NCBI GenBank assembly: GCA_002689325.1
Contig: NZFP01000008.1
Span: 1-34,577, forward strand
Direction: 5' to 3'
From: Rickettsiales bacterium
GTDB lineage: Bacteria > Pseudomonadota > Alphaproteobacteria > Methylaequorales > Methylaequoraceae
DNA length: 34,577 bases
The notes under the pieces are model-generated. The model did no database searches. It was given only the letters and a program-made list of their open reading frames with translations, and was not told where the DNA came from. Both the position numbers and the translations under genes were made by a program. Of this stretch, positions 1-8,223 are shown one piece after another (within the stretch, counting starts at the first letter, position 1; every line of letters begins with the position of its first letter).

Positions 1-34
1 CTCCAATAAGGCTGATTTTTTTATCATGACTCAT
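1..34 (-). CDS. Possible malate dehydrogenase, first 11 codons only (runs off left edge)
   Basis: Reading leftward from an ATG at 34, the frame gives MSHDKKISLIG before the window ends. A short charged start followed by K-I-S-L-I-G is how NAD-dependent malate dehydrogenases begin: the first beta strand of a Rossmann fold, which would continue into a glycine-rich dinucleotide loop. Context agrees, since in many Alphaproteobacteria mdh follows sdhCDAB and zapE. The start lies 11 bases after the nadC stop on the same strand, so the two are probably cotranscribed. Eleven residues cannot prove the family, and another Rossmann-fold protein is possible. No Shine-Dalgarno site is visible. Confidence 0.4.
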   Translation of the reverse strand, partial: MSHDKKISLIG

Positions 35-45
35 TGATTGTAATT

Positions 46-909
46 CTATATTATGTCCAATCCAATATCTACAGATTTAGCAGAATTAGTAATTTTACTA
101 GAAGAAATGAAGTCACTTCCCAAATTTGAGTAAAGATTAATATTTTGGTAATTTATTCCACCGCTAATTTCAAATAAAATTTTTTTTTTGTATTTTTTTT
201 TAATATTAATACACTTTTTAATTTCAGTTGGTGTCATGTTATCTAAAAGTATGTAATTGGAGCCAAATTTCAGACAAGTTTGTACTTGTAAATATGAGTC
301 GCACTCAATGATATATTTTTTTATTTTCTTTTTTTTTATAATTTTTAAAGTGTTATCAATACCGCCCAAAAGTTTTATGTGATTGTCCTTGATAAGTAAT
401 TGATCATAAAGACCTTGCCTATGATTTTGCGCTCCACCAATTTTTGTTGCGTATTTTTCTAAAACTCTCAATCCAGTGGTTGTTTTTCTTGTATCTAATA
501 ATTTAGTTTTGGTGCCTTGAATTTTTTTTACAAATTTTCTTGTATACGTTGAAATCGAAGATAAATGCTGAATAAAGTTAAGTATCGTTCTTTCAATCAA
601 AAGAATAAACTTTACATTTCCTTTAATTTCTAGAATAGTTGAGTTTTCATTAAGCTCGTTTCCATCACTAAATTTTGATTTCAATGTCAACATTGGAAAC
701 TTTTGTTTTAAAAAATCTTTTAAAAAGTTTTGTCCACACAAAATTATTTTTTCTCTATTTGTCATAACTGCTTTACCAACAAGCGAATTAGGAAGAAGAG
801 TTTTACTTGTTAGGTCATTTTTAAGATTAATAGTACCTAAGTCATCTTTTAATTCAGAAATTAGTTTTTTTACAGCTATTTGTGAAATTTTTTCAATTTT
901 CACTGGCAA
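46..909 (-). CDS. nadC: Nicotinate-nucleotide pyrophosphorylase (carboxylating), quinolinate phosphoribosyltransferase
   Basis: NadC joins quinolinate to phosphoribosyl pyrophosphate, releasing CO2 and pyrophosphate, to give nicotinate mononucleotide for NAD synthesis in the cytoplasm. The 287-residue product has the family's usual length. Its active-site blocks are readable: ERTILNFIQHLS near 106-117, DTRKTTTGLR at 139-148, GGAQNHR at 158-164, KDNHI at 174-178, a LLDNMTP block and a late EISGGIN block. The start used is TTG at 909; the only nearby alternative is a GTG two codons later, and no clear Shine-Dalgarno site decides between them. It follows nadA with a two-base gap, so the two are surely cotranscribed. 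nadB, often found with them, is absent from the window. Confidence 0.95.
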   Translation of the reverse strand: MPVKIEKISQIAVKKLISELKDDLGTINLKNDLTSKTLLPNSLVGKAVMTNREKIILCGQNFLKDFLKQKFPMLTLKSKFSDGNELNENSTILEIKGNVKFILLIERTILNFIQHLSSISTYTRKFVKKIQGTKTKLLDTRKTTTGLRVLEKYATKIGGAQNHRQGLYDQLLIKDNHIKLLGGIDNTLKIIKKKKIKKYIIECDSYLQVQTCLKFGSNYILLDNMTPTEIKKCINIKKKYKKKILFEISGGINYQNINLYSNLGSDFISSSKITNSAKSVDIGLDII

Positions 910-911
910 AT

Positions 912-1856
912 TTAACTTAATTTTAACATTTCGTTCAGTGGTTTCTTAGCCTTAAGAATTAATTCATTATCAATATTAATTTTAGGAGCAATTTCTAACA
1001 GACAGTTTCTGAGTTTTTCAAGAGTATTTAATTCCATATATGGGCAATTAGAACAAGAACAAGATCCATCATTGCCTGGTGCCACCAAAAATTCCTTACT
1101 TGGTTGATTTTTTTTCATTTGGTGAATTATGTGTGGTTCAGTAGCAACTATAAATTTTTGCGTTTCGTCATCTGATGTAAATTTTAATAAAGCAGATGTC
1201 GAACCTATAAAGTCAGCATAATTTAGAATATTTTCTGGACATTCAGGATGAGCTATTATCTTAGCATTTTCATTTCTTACTTTAAGTTTAATCAATTCTT
1301 TTTCAGAAAATGTTTCATGTACAATGCATGATCCGTTCCAAAGTACCATATTTCTTCTTGTAAGTTTATTTAAATAATTTCCAAGATGTCTATCTGGTGC
1401 AAAGACAATCTTTTTATTTTTTGGAATTGAATTAATAATTTTCGCTGCATTAGATGAGGTTACAATGATATCTGAAAGGGCTTTTATTTCAGCTGAGCAA
1501 TTAATGTAAGATAAAACAATATGATCTGGATATTTTTTTTTAAAAGCTTCGAATTGGTTCGCTGGACAGGATTCTTCAAGTGAACATCCAGCATTGATGT
1601 CCGGCAAAATAACAGTTTTTTGTGGGCTTAAAATTTTTGCAACCTCAGCCATAAATCTCACACCACAGAAGACAATAATATCAGCGTTTGTTTGTTGTGC
1701 TTTTTTTGAAAGGTCAAGAGAATCACCAATAAAATCAGCTATATCTTGGATTTCTTCTTGCTGGTAATAATGTGCTAAAATAACAGCGTTTTTTTCTTTT
1801 TTTAAGGAAAGAATTTCATCTTCAATTTTTCCAAATGACTTAGGAGATATTTTCAT
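912..1856 (-). CDS. nadA: Quinolinate synthase A ([4Fe-4S] enzyme)
   Basis: NadA condenses iminoaspartate with dihydroxyacetone phosphate to quinolinate, the precursor used by NadC. The 314-residue protein shows the NadA blocks in order: ILAHYYQ near 26-32, CGVRFMAEVAKIL near 64-76, an LPDINAGCSL block, YINC at 117-120, WNGSC at 173-177, HPECPENIL near 203-211 and the Cys-rich GSCSCSNCPYM at 264-274. C91, C177 and one of the late cysteines (C266, C268 or C271) are the likely ligands of the [4Fe-4S] cluster. The ATG start overlaps the TGA of zapE by four bases (ATGA), which implies translational coupling. The product is oxygen-sensitive in known relatives. Confidence 0.96.
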   Translation of the reverse strand: MKISPKSFGKIEDEILSLKKEKNAVILAHYYQQEEIQDIADFIGDSLDLSKKAQQTNADIIVFCGVRFMAEVAKILSPQKTVILPDINAGCSLEESCPANQFEAFKKKYPDHIVLSYINCSAEIKALSDIIVTSSNAAKIINSIPKNKKIVFAPDRHLGNYLNKLTRRNMVLWNGSCIVHETFSEKELIKLKVRNENAKIIAHPECPENILNYADFIGSTSALLKFTSDDETQKFIVATEPHIIHQMKKNQPSKEFLVAPGNDGSCSCSNCPYMELNTLEKLRNCLLEIAPKINIDNELILKAKKPLNEMLKLS

Positions 1857-2888
1857 TTCTTAACAAAATTTTTAAGGTTTTTAGTTATATAAGTATTTGA
1901 ACCCATTTCTTTAAGTCTAGAAATTGTTCTTTTTAATTCAACAGCATTTAATTTCCCAGTATATATATTATCTAATTCTACTCTTGTTGAAATTGAAAGT
2001 ATATTTTTATTCTCATAAAAAGCATCTATCAATGAGATAAATCTGTGAATGTAGTTTTTAACATTATCGTCTAATTGCGGAATATTTCTGATAATTAAAA
2101 ACTTAACCTTTTTTGCTATCATTAAAAAATCTTGAAAGATAAGGTTTTTTTTCATGAAATTTTCAAATTCAATATCGATAAGATTTCCATAGAAGTTATT
2201 TAATGTAAAATTATAACCTTTTCTTTTTAAAATTAAATCTCGCGGAATGGATGTAATTGCAAGTTGATTTCTTAGTGAGTTTTGAGAACTATTAGAATTA
2301 TCTTTGTTTATAAAGAAAAAGTTATGATTTACATTTTCCCTAGATCTATAATCAACCTTTGATGTCATTTTTATTTGTTTAAAATTTTGATCTAAAAAAA
2401 ATTTTATATCTTTACATAATTGTTTGTTAATAGGGTCATCATATACTTGTGTGATTTCTCTATTGCCTGTCATGATAATTATTTTTTTTTTTTTTTAAAG
2501 AGTCAGATAAAAATTTTTTAAATAAAATAATATTTGTTAAATTATTTATGTAAAATTCATCAATAAGAATTAGTTTTTTTTTAATATTAAACTCTTTTTT
2601 TAAACTTTTTGATTTTTGTATGTGAAAAATCAAATCACTAAAATGAAATATTTCAGAACTTTCAAATAATAGATTGAGAGCCTTGAGAATTACTGATTTT
2701 CCGACACCTACAGAGCCATACAAATAGATTCCTATGAAGTTTTTTTTAAAAGCCTCTACTATTCTTTGCTTTAAACTTTTGCTTAGCTTTGTCTCTATCT
2801 GAGAAATTGCATTTATTTGACATGCATTTGGGTTTATATGATTTTGGGTCTTAAGATGGCTTACAATTTTAGAGCTTAGATTTTTCAA
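1853..2888 (-). CDS. zapE: Cell division ATPase ZapE (AFG1-like), split by a frameshift at A15
   Basis: ZapE is an AFG1-family P-loop ATPase that in known bacteria associates with the Z-ring. Here it occupies two frames. The first part (2888 to 2460) carries Walker A GSVGVGKS and Walker B LILIDEF. The second part (2473 to 1853) carries the sensor-like MTGNR, an R-rich stretch ending DYRSREN, and the C-terminal RFISLIDAFYE block seen in ZapE. The frames meet in a run of 15 A on the coding strand (2482-2496). Removing one A makes a continuous protein of about 344 residues with KKKKIIIMTGNRE at the junction, as the family requires. The start used is TTG at 2888, three bases after the sdhB stop. 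The stop overlaps nadA (ATGA). It may be a sequencing error, a decaying gene or slippage-dependent expression. Confidence 0.88.
2482..2496 (-). repeat. A15 homopolymer (T15 on plus) at the zapE frame break
   Basis: Fifteen identical bases in a row lie inside zapE, between the Walker B region and the sensor motif. As read, the frame continues to KKKKNNYHDRQ and stops. With 14 A it reads KKKKIIIMTGNRE, which matches the ZapE family. Runs of this length are prone to polymerase slippage in cells and to sequencing error. Confidence 0.95.
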
Positions 2889-2891
2889 TAG

Positions 2892-3653
2892 TTATGAGTT
2901 AATTTGAAGTTTTTTGATTTCTGCAATTGCTTTTGCTGGGTTTAAGTTTTTAGGACATGTTTTAGTACAATTCATTATAGTGTGACATCTGTAAAGCTTG
3001 AATTTATCTTTAAGAAAATCTATTCTTTCTTTTTTATTTTTATCCCTACTATCAACAATAAAGCGATACGCTTGCAGAAGTATAGCAGGTCCTAAAAATT
3101 TATCACTATTCCACCAGTAACTTGGACATGATGTTGAACAACAAGCACACAAAACACATTCATAAAGTCCGTCGAGTTTTTTTCTTTCTTCGGGTGACTG
3201 CCTGTTTTCTTTACCACCCTTTTTAGTATTTTCTAACCAGGGTTTTATGGATTTATACTGTTCGTAAAACTCATTCATATCTGGGACCAAGTCTTTGATT
3301 ACTTTCATGTGTGGTAAAGGAAAAATGTTTACTTCATTCTCGTTTTGAAGTGGTTTAAGACAAGCTAAAGTATTAGTTCCGTTTATATTCATTGAGCATG
3401 AACCACAAATACCTTCCCTACAAGATCTTCTAAAGGTAAGGGTTGGATCAATTTCATTTTTTATGTATAGGAGTGCATCAAGTGCCATGGGTCCAAGTTT
3501 TTTTTTATCAATGTAGAATTTATCCACGCTTGGGTTATTTCCCGATTCTCTATTCCATCTATAAATATTAAAACAAATTGAATCTTTGGTATTTTTGCCA
3601 AAGATTTTTCCCTCAGTTATTCTTGAGTTTTTGGGTAAGGATAATTCAACCAT
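2892..3653 (-). CDS. sdhB: Succinate dehydrogenase iron-sulfur subunit
   Basis: SdhB passes electrons from the FAD of SdhA through three Fe-S clusters to ubiquinone, in complex II at the inner membrane. From the chosen ATG at 3653 the product has 253 residues, the normal size. The [2Fe-2S] ligands are C78, C83, C86 and C98 (CREGICGSC...C). The C-terminal clusters use C166, C169, C172 and C176 ([11 protein letters not shown]) plus C223, C229 and C233 ([11 protein letters not shown]). A longer in-frame start at 3689 would overlap sdhA by 26 bases and add twelve residues not typical of the family, so I prefer 3653, ten bases after the sdhA stop. The gene order sdhC-sdhD-sdhA-sdhB is the standard one. 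Confidence 0.97.
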   Translation of the reverse strand: MVELSLPKNSRITEGKIFGKNTKDSICFNIYRWNRESGNNPSVDKFYIDKKKLGPMALDALLYIKNEIDPTLTFRRSCREGICGSCSMNINGTNTLACLKPLQNENEVNIFPLPHMKVIKDLVPDMNEFYEQYKSIKPWLENTKKGGKENRQSPEERKKLDGLYECVLCACCSTSCPSYWWNSDKFLGPAILLQAYRFIVDSRDKNKKERIDFLKDKFKLYRCHTIMNCTKTCPKNLNPAKAIAEIKKLQINS

Positions 3654-3663
3654 AATAATTAAG

Positions 3664-5445
3664 CTAGTAAACTCTTGCCTTGGGTTCAATAGTTTTTATT
3701 TCTTTAGTGTTAGTTTTAAGATTAACTGATCTATAATTTATCTTGGAATTTCCTTCGGTATTTACAGAAATCATAGTATGTTTCATCCATTTTTTATCAT
3801 CTCTTTTCTGATAGTCCATCCTAGCGTGGGCACCCCTACTTTCTTTCCTATTAAAAGCTGACTCGATACTAGCCACTGACTGTAACAAAAGATTTTGCAG
3901 CTCGTAAGCTTCAATAATTTCAGTATTCCATATTGTGCTTTTGTCACTGATTTTAATATTTTTAAATTCATCTATAAGAGAATTAAGTTTATTTTTTCCT
4001 TCTTTCATAAGCTTACCAGATCTATAAACAGGACAATAGTTCTGCATTATTTCTTGCATTTTCCCCCTAATTTTTGAAACAGATTTATTTCCTTTAGAGT
4101 TTTTAATTTTTTCAAAATTTTCAATAGCATTGGCATAATATGTTTCTTTAATATCTTTGTTTTTCGATTTAGTATTTAAAATTTCTTTACATCTATTTGC
4201 TGCTGATTTTCCAAAAACCACTAAATCTAATAGTGAGTTTGACCCAAGCCTATTAGCTCCATGGACAGATACACATGCCGCTTCTCCAACTGACATGAGT
4301 CCTGGAACAATTTTTTCGGAACCATTTTTTGAACAATAAAGAACTTCGCCATGAAGGTTCGTAGGTATACCCCCCATATTATAATGAACAGTTGGTTGGA
4401 CTGGGATTGGGTCCTTTCTTACATCAACTCCTGCGAAAATTTTAGCAGATTCTGTAATACCAGGTAATCTCTCTTCTAGGACTTTATGATCTAAATGATT
4501 TAAATTAAGGTGTATGTGGTCTTTTTTTTGCCCACAACCTCTCCCCTCCATTATTTCTGTAGTCATTGATCTTGACACCACATCTCTACTAGCTAAGTCT
4601 TTTGCTGAGGGAGCATACCTTTCCATAAATCTCTCTCCTTTTGAGTTAGTAAGAAAACCACCTTCACCTCTTGCACCCTCAGTTATAAGCACACCAACTC
4701 CATATATACCAGTAGGGTGAAATTGAGTAAATTCCATATCTTGTAGATGTAACCCTGCTCTTAAAACCATTCCTCCACCATCACCTGTACATGTGTGAGC
4801 CGAAGTACATGAAAAGTAGGCCCGTCCATAACCGCCAGTAGCAAGTATGACCATTTTTGATGAGAAAAGATAAAACTTACCATCATGTAAATTAATGGTA
4901 AGGACTCCGCAACATTCTTTTTTTTCGTTCATTATTAAATCAATTGCAAAGTATTCTATAAAAAATTCTGCGTCATTAGATATAGATTGCTGATACAGGG
5001 TATGAAGCATGGCATGACCTGTCCTATCGGCAGCAGCACAGGTTCTTTGGGCAATTCCTTCTCCAAAGTGGGTGGTCATCCCCCCAAAAGGTCTTTGATA
5101 TATTTTTCCATCTTCTGTTCTGGAAAAAGGGACCCCATAGTGCTCTAATTCGATGACTGCTTCAGGAGCTTCTTTGCACATGAAAGCTATTGCGTCTTGA
5201 TCTCCAAGCCAATCTGAACCTTTAACTGTGTCATACATATGCCACTTCCAGTCGTCCTCACCCATATTCCCCAAAGCAGCACTTATTCCGCCTTGAGCAG
5301 CGACAGTATGACTTCTTGTTGGAAAAACTTTTGATATACACGCTGTTTTCAAGTTGGCAGATGCACAGCCCATGACAGCTCTTAAACCAGAACCTCCAGC
5401 TCCAACCACCACAACATCAAATTCTAATTTTTCAATTTTATTCAT
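3664..5445 (-). CDS. sdhA: Succinate dehydrogenase flavoprotein subunit
   Basis: SdhA oxidises succinate to fumarate with covalently bound FAD, as the catalytic subunit of complex II. The 593-residue product begins with the dinucleotide fold [13 protein letters not shown] (about 11-23). The FAD-linking histidine is H46 in [11 protein letters not shown]. Further on it has the substrate and capping-domain blocks [16 protein letters not shown] and [14 protein letters not shown], and the C-terminal [16 protein letters not shown] block. The ATG at 5445 is preferred over a GTG at 5457: AAAGG lies about 11 bases upstream of the ATG but runs into the GTG. It follows sdhD by 14 bases (from the ATG) and leads into sdhB. 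Confidence 0.98.
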   Translation of the reverse strand: MNKIEKLEFDVVVVGAGGSGLRAVMGCASANLKTACISKVFPTRSHTVAAQGGISAALGNMGEDDWKWHMYDTVKGSDWLGDQDAIAFMCKEAPEAVIELEHYGVPFSRTEDGKIYQRPFGGMTTHFGEGIAQRTCAAADRTGHAMLHTLYQQSISNDAEFFIEYFAIDLIMNEKKECCGVLTINLHDGKFYLFSSKMVILATGGYGRAYFSCTSAHTCTGDGGGMVLRAGLHLQDMEFTQFHPTGIYGVGVLITEGARGEGGFLTNSKGERFMERYAPSAKDLASRDVVSRSMTTEIMEGRGCGQKKDHIHLNLNHLDHKVLEERLPGITESAKIFAGVDVRKDPIPVQPTVHYNMGGIPTNLHGEVLYCSKNGSEKIVPGLMSVGEAACVSVHGANRLGSNSLLDLVVFGKSAANRCKEILNTKSKNKDIKETYYANAIENFEKIKNSKGNKSVSKIRGKMQEIMQNYCPVYRSGKLMKEGKNKLNSLIDEFKNIKISDKSTIWNTEIIEAYELQNLLLQSVASIESAFNRKESRGAHARMDYQKRDDKKWMKHTMISVNTEGNSKINYRSVNLKTNTKEIKTIEPKARVY

Positions 5446-5459
5446 AATTAGAAACACCT

Positions 5460-5789
5460 TTAAATAAGTAATATTAGACTAAAAATACTAATTATATAGG
5501 TAATTACTAAAAAACTATTTTTCAAAACTATTATTACTTTTTTAGATTCTTTTTTATGAACATAATCATCTATGATGGAATTCAGCCCAAGGTTTGAATG
5601 TAAAATAATACTTGTCAAAAGAACAAAAAAAAGAAATGAGTTTATTTTATCAGAAAACCAATTTGAAGTCTCAATGTAATTATTTAATGAAATATGATTT
5701 AGGGAAAAGGTTAAATAAATTAATAATAAAAGAAATATTAAAGCGAGTAATTTTTGAAGTATCCAAGCAGTAGAATAACTAAACTTCAT
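5460..5789 (-). CDS. sdhD: Succinate dehydrogenase membrane anchor subunit SdhD
   Basis: This small 109-residue hydrophobic protein should form half of the membrane anchor of complex II, which holds haem b and the quinone site. Three membrane segments can be seen, near residues 10-30, 48-64 and 88-108. The family signature is [15 protein letters not shown], where H64 is the expected haem ligand and the DDYV block is the conserved loop after it. The gene overlaps the end of sdhC by four bases (ATGA), consistent with coupled, equal synthesis of the two anchors. Sequence similarity outside the signature is low, as is normal for SdhD. Confidence 0.93.
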   Translation of the reverse strand: MKFSYSTAWILQKLLALIFLLLLIYLTFSLNHISLNNYIETSNWFSDKINSFLFFVLLTSIILHSNLGLNSIIDDYVHKKESKKVIIVLKNSFLVITYIISIFSLILLI

Positions 5790-6172
5790 GAAATTATACC
5801 TAATTTAAATATCAATAATATTGATAATACTAATGCTGATAAAATAACAATGATTCCAGAAATTAAACCAGATAAATTGTTTAAAAAAAAGCCAAAGTCC
5901 CAAAGGATATGCCTTATTCCATTCATTGCATGATAAGAGAGACCAAATATACTTATTGACATTACCAACTTCATAAATATTGTATTTGAAAATTCTATAA
6001 AATAATTATAAATGTTTTCACCTAAAGAAAGAGACAATAACCAGAGGCTTACAAAAAGAATTAGAAAATTTAAACACACGCCAGTTATTCTATGAGTGAT
6101 TGACAAGATTGAGGTAATTTGTGGTTTATATATTTGTAAGTGAGGCGAAATTGGAAGCTCTGATTTTTTCAT
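5786..6172 (-). CDS. sdhC: Succinate dehydrogenase cytochrome b556 subunit SdhC
   Basis: SdhC is the other membrane anchor of complex II. The 128-residue product opens with SPHLQIYKPQITS, the SdhC N-terminal block, followed by SITHRITG (24-31) at the start of the first membrane segment, where the S and R belong to the quinone pocket in characterised enzymes. H81 in SYHAMNGIRHILWD is the expected second haem b ligand. Three membrane segments are visible, near 32-52, 66-84 and 104-124. Its ATG directly abuts the TAA of the upstream hydratase gene, so sdh is read from the same message as mch, asd and the leu genes unless an internal promoter exists inside coding sequence. Confidence 0.95.
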   Translation of the reverse strand: MKKSELPISPHLQIYKPQITSILSITHRITGVCLNFLILFVSLWLLSLSLGENIYNYFIEFSNTIFMKLVMSISIFGLSYHAMNGIRHILWDFGFFLNNLSGLISGIIVILSALVLSILLIFKLGIIS

Positions 6173-7213
6173 TTATTTTATCGGCATTAATACTGAGTAA
6201 ACTAGATCTAAAACAATATTCTCAGTTAGATCTTTTGAATCTGGAAAGTTCATATTAGAATTATTTTTTGAAGCAAGTGTTCTGATTTTTAAGGCTCCAA
6301 TTTTATCATTTATTTTTTCTTTTTCTAAAACTTTTGACCATGCATAGATTGTATCACCGGAAAAAGTTGGAGAAGAATGTTTACCAGAATGAATTGCGAC
6401 AACTTTGAATGCATTAGCAAGGCCGTTACAACTTATTGCTCTAGCCAACGAAATTATATATCCTCCATAAATTATTCTTTTGCCAAACCTTCCATCTTTT
6501 TCAATATGATGGTTGAAATGGACTCTTGCATTATTTTGGTATAATCTCGTTGCTAATTGATGTTCAGCCTCCTCGATAGTTTGTCCATCTAGGTGATCTA
6601 TTTCTTCTCCAACATTGTAGTCATCAAAATAAAAATCACTTCCTGTGATTTCAGATGACCAATTATTAAAATTTAAAGAATCTATAATTTCAAAATCCTT
6701 TGATTCTACTTTTTTTGGTAAATCGGGGACAGTGTTTTGAAAAGAATCAATCATTCCACTTTTTTTTTTTCTCATCATTAGCCACCTAAAGTAAGATAAA
6801 ACTACTTCACCATTTTGATTTGTTCCTGTTGACTTAACATATACTGTTCCTGTTTTACCATTTGAATTCTCCTTTAACCCGATTATTTGGGAACTTGCAG
6901 ATACTGTATCTCCTTCAAACACTGGTTTACAAAACCTCACATCTGCATATCCTAGATTTGCTATGGCATTTAATGAGAGGTCAGGTACAGTTCTACCAAA
7001 TACCATGTGAAAAACTAAAATATCATCCAGAGGTTGTCTTTTAAATCCTAAATTTTCAGCAAAATCCTTTGAATAATTCAATGAAAACCTGCTTCCTGTT
7101 GTTGCCAAATACAATGAAACATCACCATTAGTGATGGTTCTCGGAACACTATGATTAATAGTTTCATCAAGGTTGTAGTCTTCGAAATATCTACTTGTAA
7201 AGTTTTTGCTCAT
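6173..7213 (-). CDS. mch: Mesaconyl-CoA hydratase / beta-methylmalyl-CoA dehydratase, double MaoC-like
   Basis: The 346-residue protein resembles Mch, which interconverts mesaconyl-CoA and beta-methylmalyl-CoA in the ethylmalonyl-CoA pathway. Recognisable blocks are PRTITNGDVSLY, LVFHMVFGRTVPDLSLNAIA, DHLDGQTIEEAEH, RLYQNNARVHFN, IYGGYIISLARAIS and SGDTIYAW. Together they give a tandem hot-dog arrangement, with the first domain about 1-160 and the second about 190-346. The family call is strong; the substrate is inferred. No ccr, mcl or other ethylmalonyl-CoA pathway gene is in the window. In several alphaproteobacteria this gene neighbours sdhC, as here. It overlaps asd by four bases (ATGA) and its stop abuts sdhC. 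Confidence 0.85.
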   Translation of the reverse strand: MSKNFTSRYFEDYNLDETINHSVPRTITNGDVSLYLATTGSRFSLNYSKDFAENLGFKRQPLDDILVFHMVFGRTVPDLSLNAIANLGYADVRFCKPVFEGDTVSASSQIIGLKENSNGKTGTVYVKSTGTNQNGEVVLSYFRWLMMRKKKSGMIDSFQNTVPDLPKKVESKDFEIIDSLNFNNWSSEITGSDFYFDDYNVGEEIDHLDGQTIEEAEHQLATRLYQNNARVHFNHHIEKDGRFGKRIIYGGYIISLARAISCNGLANAFKVVAIHSGKHSSPTFSGDTIYAWSKVLEKEKINDKIGALKIRTLASKNNSNMNFPDSKDLTENIVLDLVYSVLMPIK

Positions 7214-8223
7214 TTTAAAAAATTCTTTATTAACGTTTCACCAATTTGTATTGAGTTAAGGGCAGCACCTTTTCTAAGATTATCCGCTACGACCCATAAA
7301 CAAATGCTAAAATCATTTTTTGTTCTCATTCGACTTATAAAGACTTCGTCTTCACCAGCTGATTCATCTGGTGTAACATATCCACCATCAATTTTTTCAT
7401 CCACAAGACTTAATCCTGGAAAACTTTTGATTTTAGCAATTAATTTTTTTAAATCTATTTTTTTCTTTGTTTCAACAAAAACAGATTCCGCATGACCAAC
7501 AAAAACAGGAACCCTGACACATGTTGCAAAAATCTCTATTTTTGAATTAAGAATTTTTTGTGTCTCATCTATCATTTTTTTTTCTTCTTTTGTGTCACCA
7601 GTTTTAAGAAATTCATCAATATGGGGAATTAAATTAAAAGCAATTCTTTTTGAAAAAACTTTGGGGACTAATTGTTTGTTTTTGTAAACATCTAGAGTTT
7701 GATAAAATAATTCATCCATAGCTTGTTTACCTGCTCCCGAAGCAGATTGATAAGTTGAAACGAATATTTTTTTTATTTCAAAAAGATCATGAACTGGTTT
7801 TAAAGCCATTACCATTTGAATTGTTGAACAATTGGGGTTTGCAATTATTTTCTTTTTTTTAAAGTTTTTTAAATCCTCTAAATTTACCTCTGGAACAATA
7901 AGTGGAACATCTTTGTGCATTCTAAAACATGAAGTGTTGTCAATGATAATAGCACCAGATTTAACTGCCTTAGGTATAAACTTTTTAGATACTTCAGATC
8001 CTGCTGAAGAAAATATAATGTCTACGTCTTTAAAATCAAACTTTTCTAAATTTTTAATAACAATTTCTTTATCATTTCCGTAAACTATTTTTTGGCCTTC
8101 TGATTTAGATGACGCTAACGCATACATTTCTTTAATCGGGAAAGATCTGAAATCCAGAATATTAAGAATTTCTCTACCCACATTTCCACTTGCACCTACA
8201 ACAGCTACGTTATATTTTTTCAT
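7210..8223 (-). CDS. asd: Aspartate-semialdehyde dehydrogenase
   Basis: Asd reduces aspartyl phosphate to aspartate semialdehyde, the branch point to lysine/diaminopimelate, threonine and methionine. The 337-residue protein has the NADP-binding start VGASGNVGREILNIL (9-23), the active-site cysteine C132 in NPNCSTIQMV, STYQSASGAGKQAMDE in the dimerisation domain, and CVRVPVFVGHAES, which carries the substrate and catalytic residues. It is of usual length and complete. The ATG lies 14 bases inside the end of leuB, so the two are translationally linked. The diaminopimelate branch continues with dapF on the opposite strand at 15.4 kb. Confidence 0.96.
   Translation of the reverse strand: MKKYNVAVVGASGNVGREILNILDFRSFPIKEMYALASSKSEGQKIVYGNDKEIVIKNLEKFDFKDVDIIFSSAGSEVSKKFIPKAVKSGAIIIDNTSCFRMHKDVPLIVPEVNLEDLKNFKKKKIIANPNCSTIQMVMALKPVHDLFEIKKIFVSTYQSASGAGKQAMDELFYQTLDVYKNKQLVPKVFSKRIAFNLIPHIDEFLKTGDTKEEKKMIDETQKILNSKIEIFATCVRVPVFVGHAESVFVETKKKIDLKKLIAKIKSFPGLSLVDEKIDGGYVTPDESAGEDEVFISRMRTKNDFSICLWVVADNLRKGAALNSIQIGETLIKNFLK

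Noticed and set aside
3664-5457. Plus-strand frames of 60-68 codons opposite sdhA, and similar frames opposite asd, leuB, leuC, ffh and rsmD
   Set aside because: They are antisense to strongly conserved genes, with no family features or ribosome sites.
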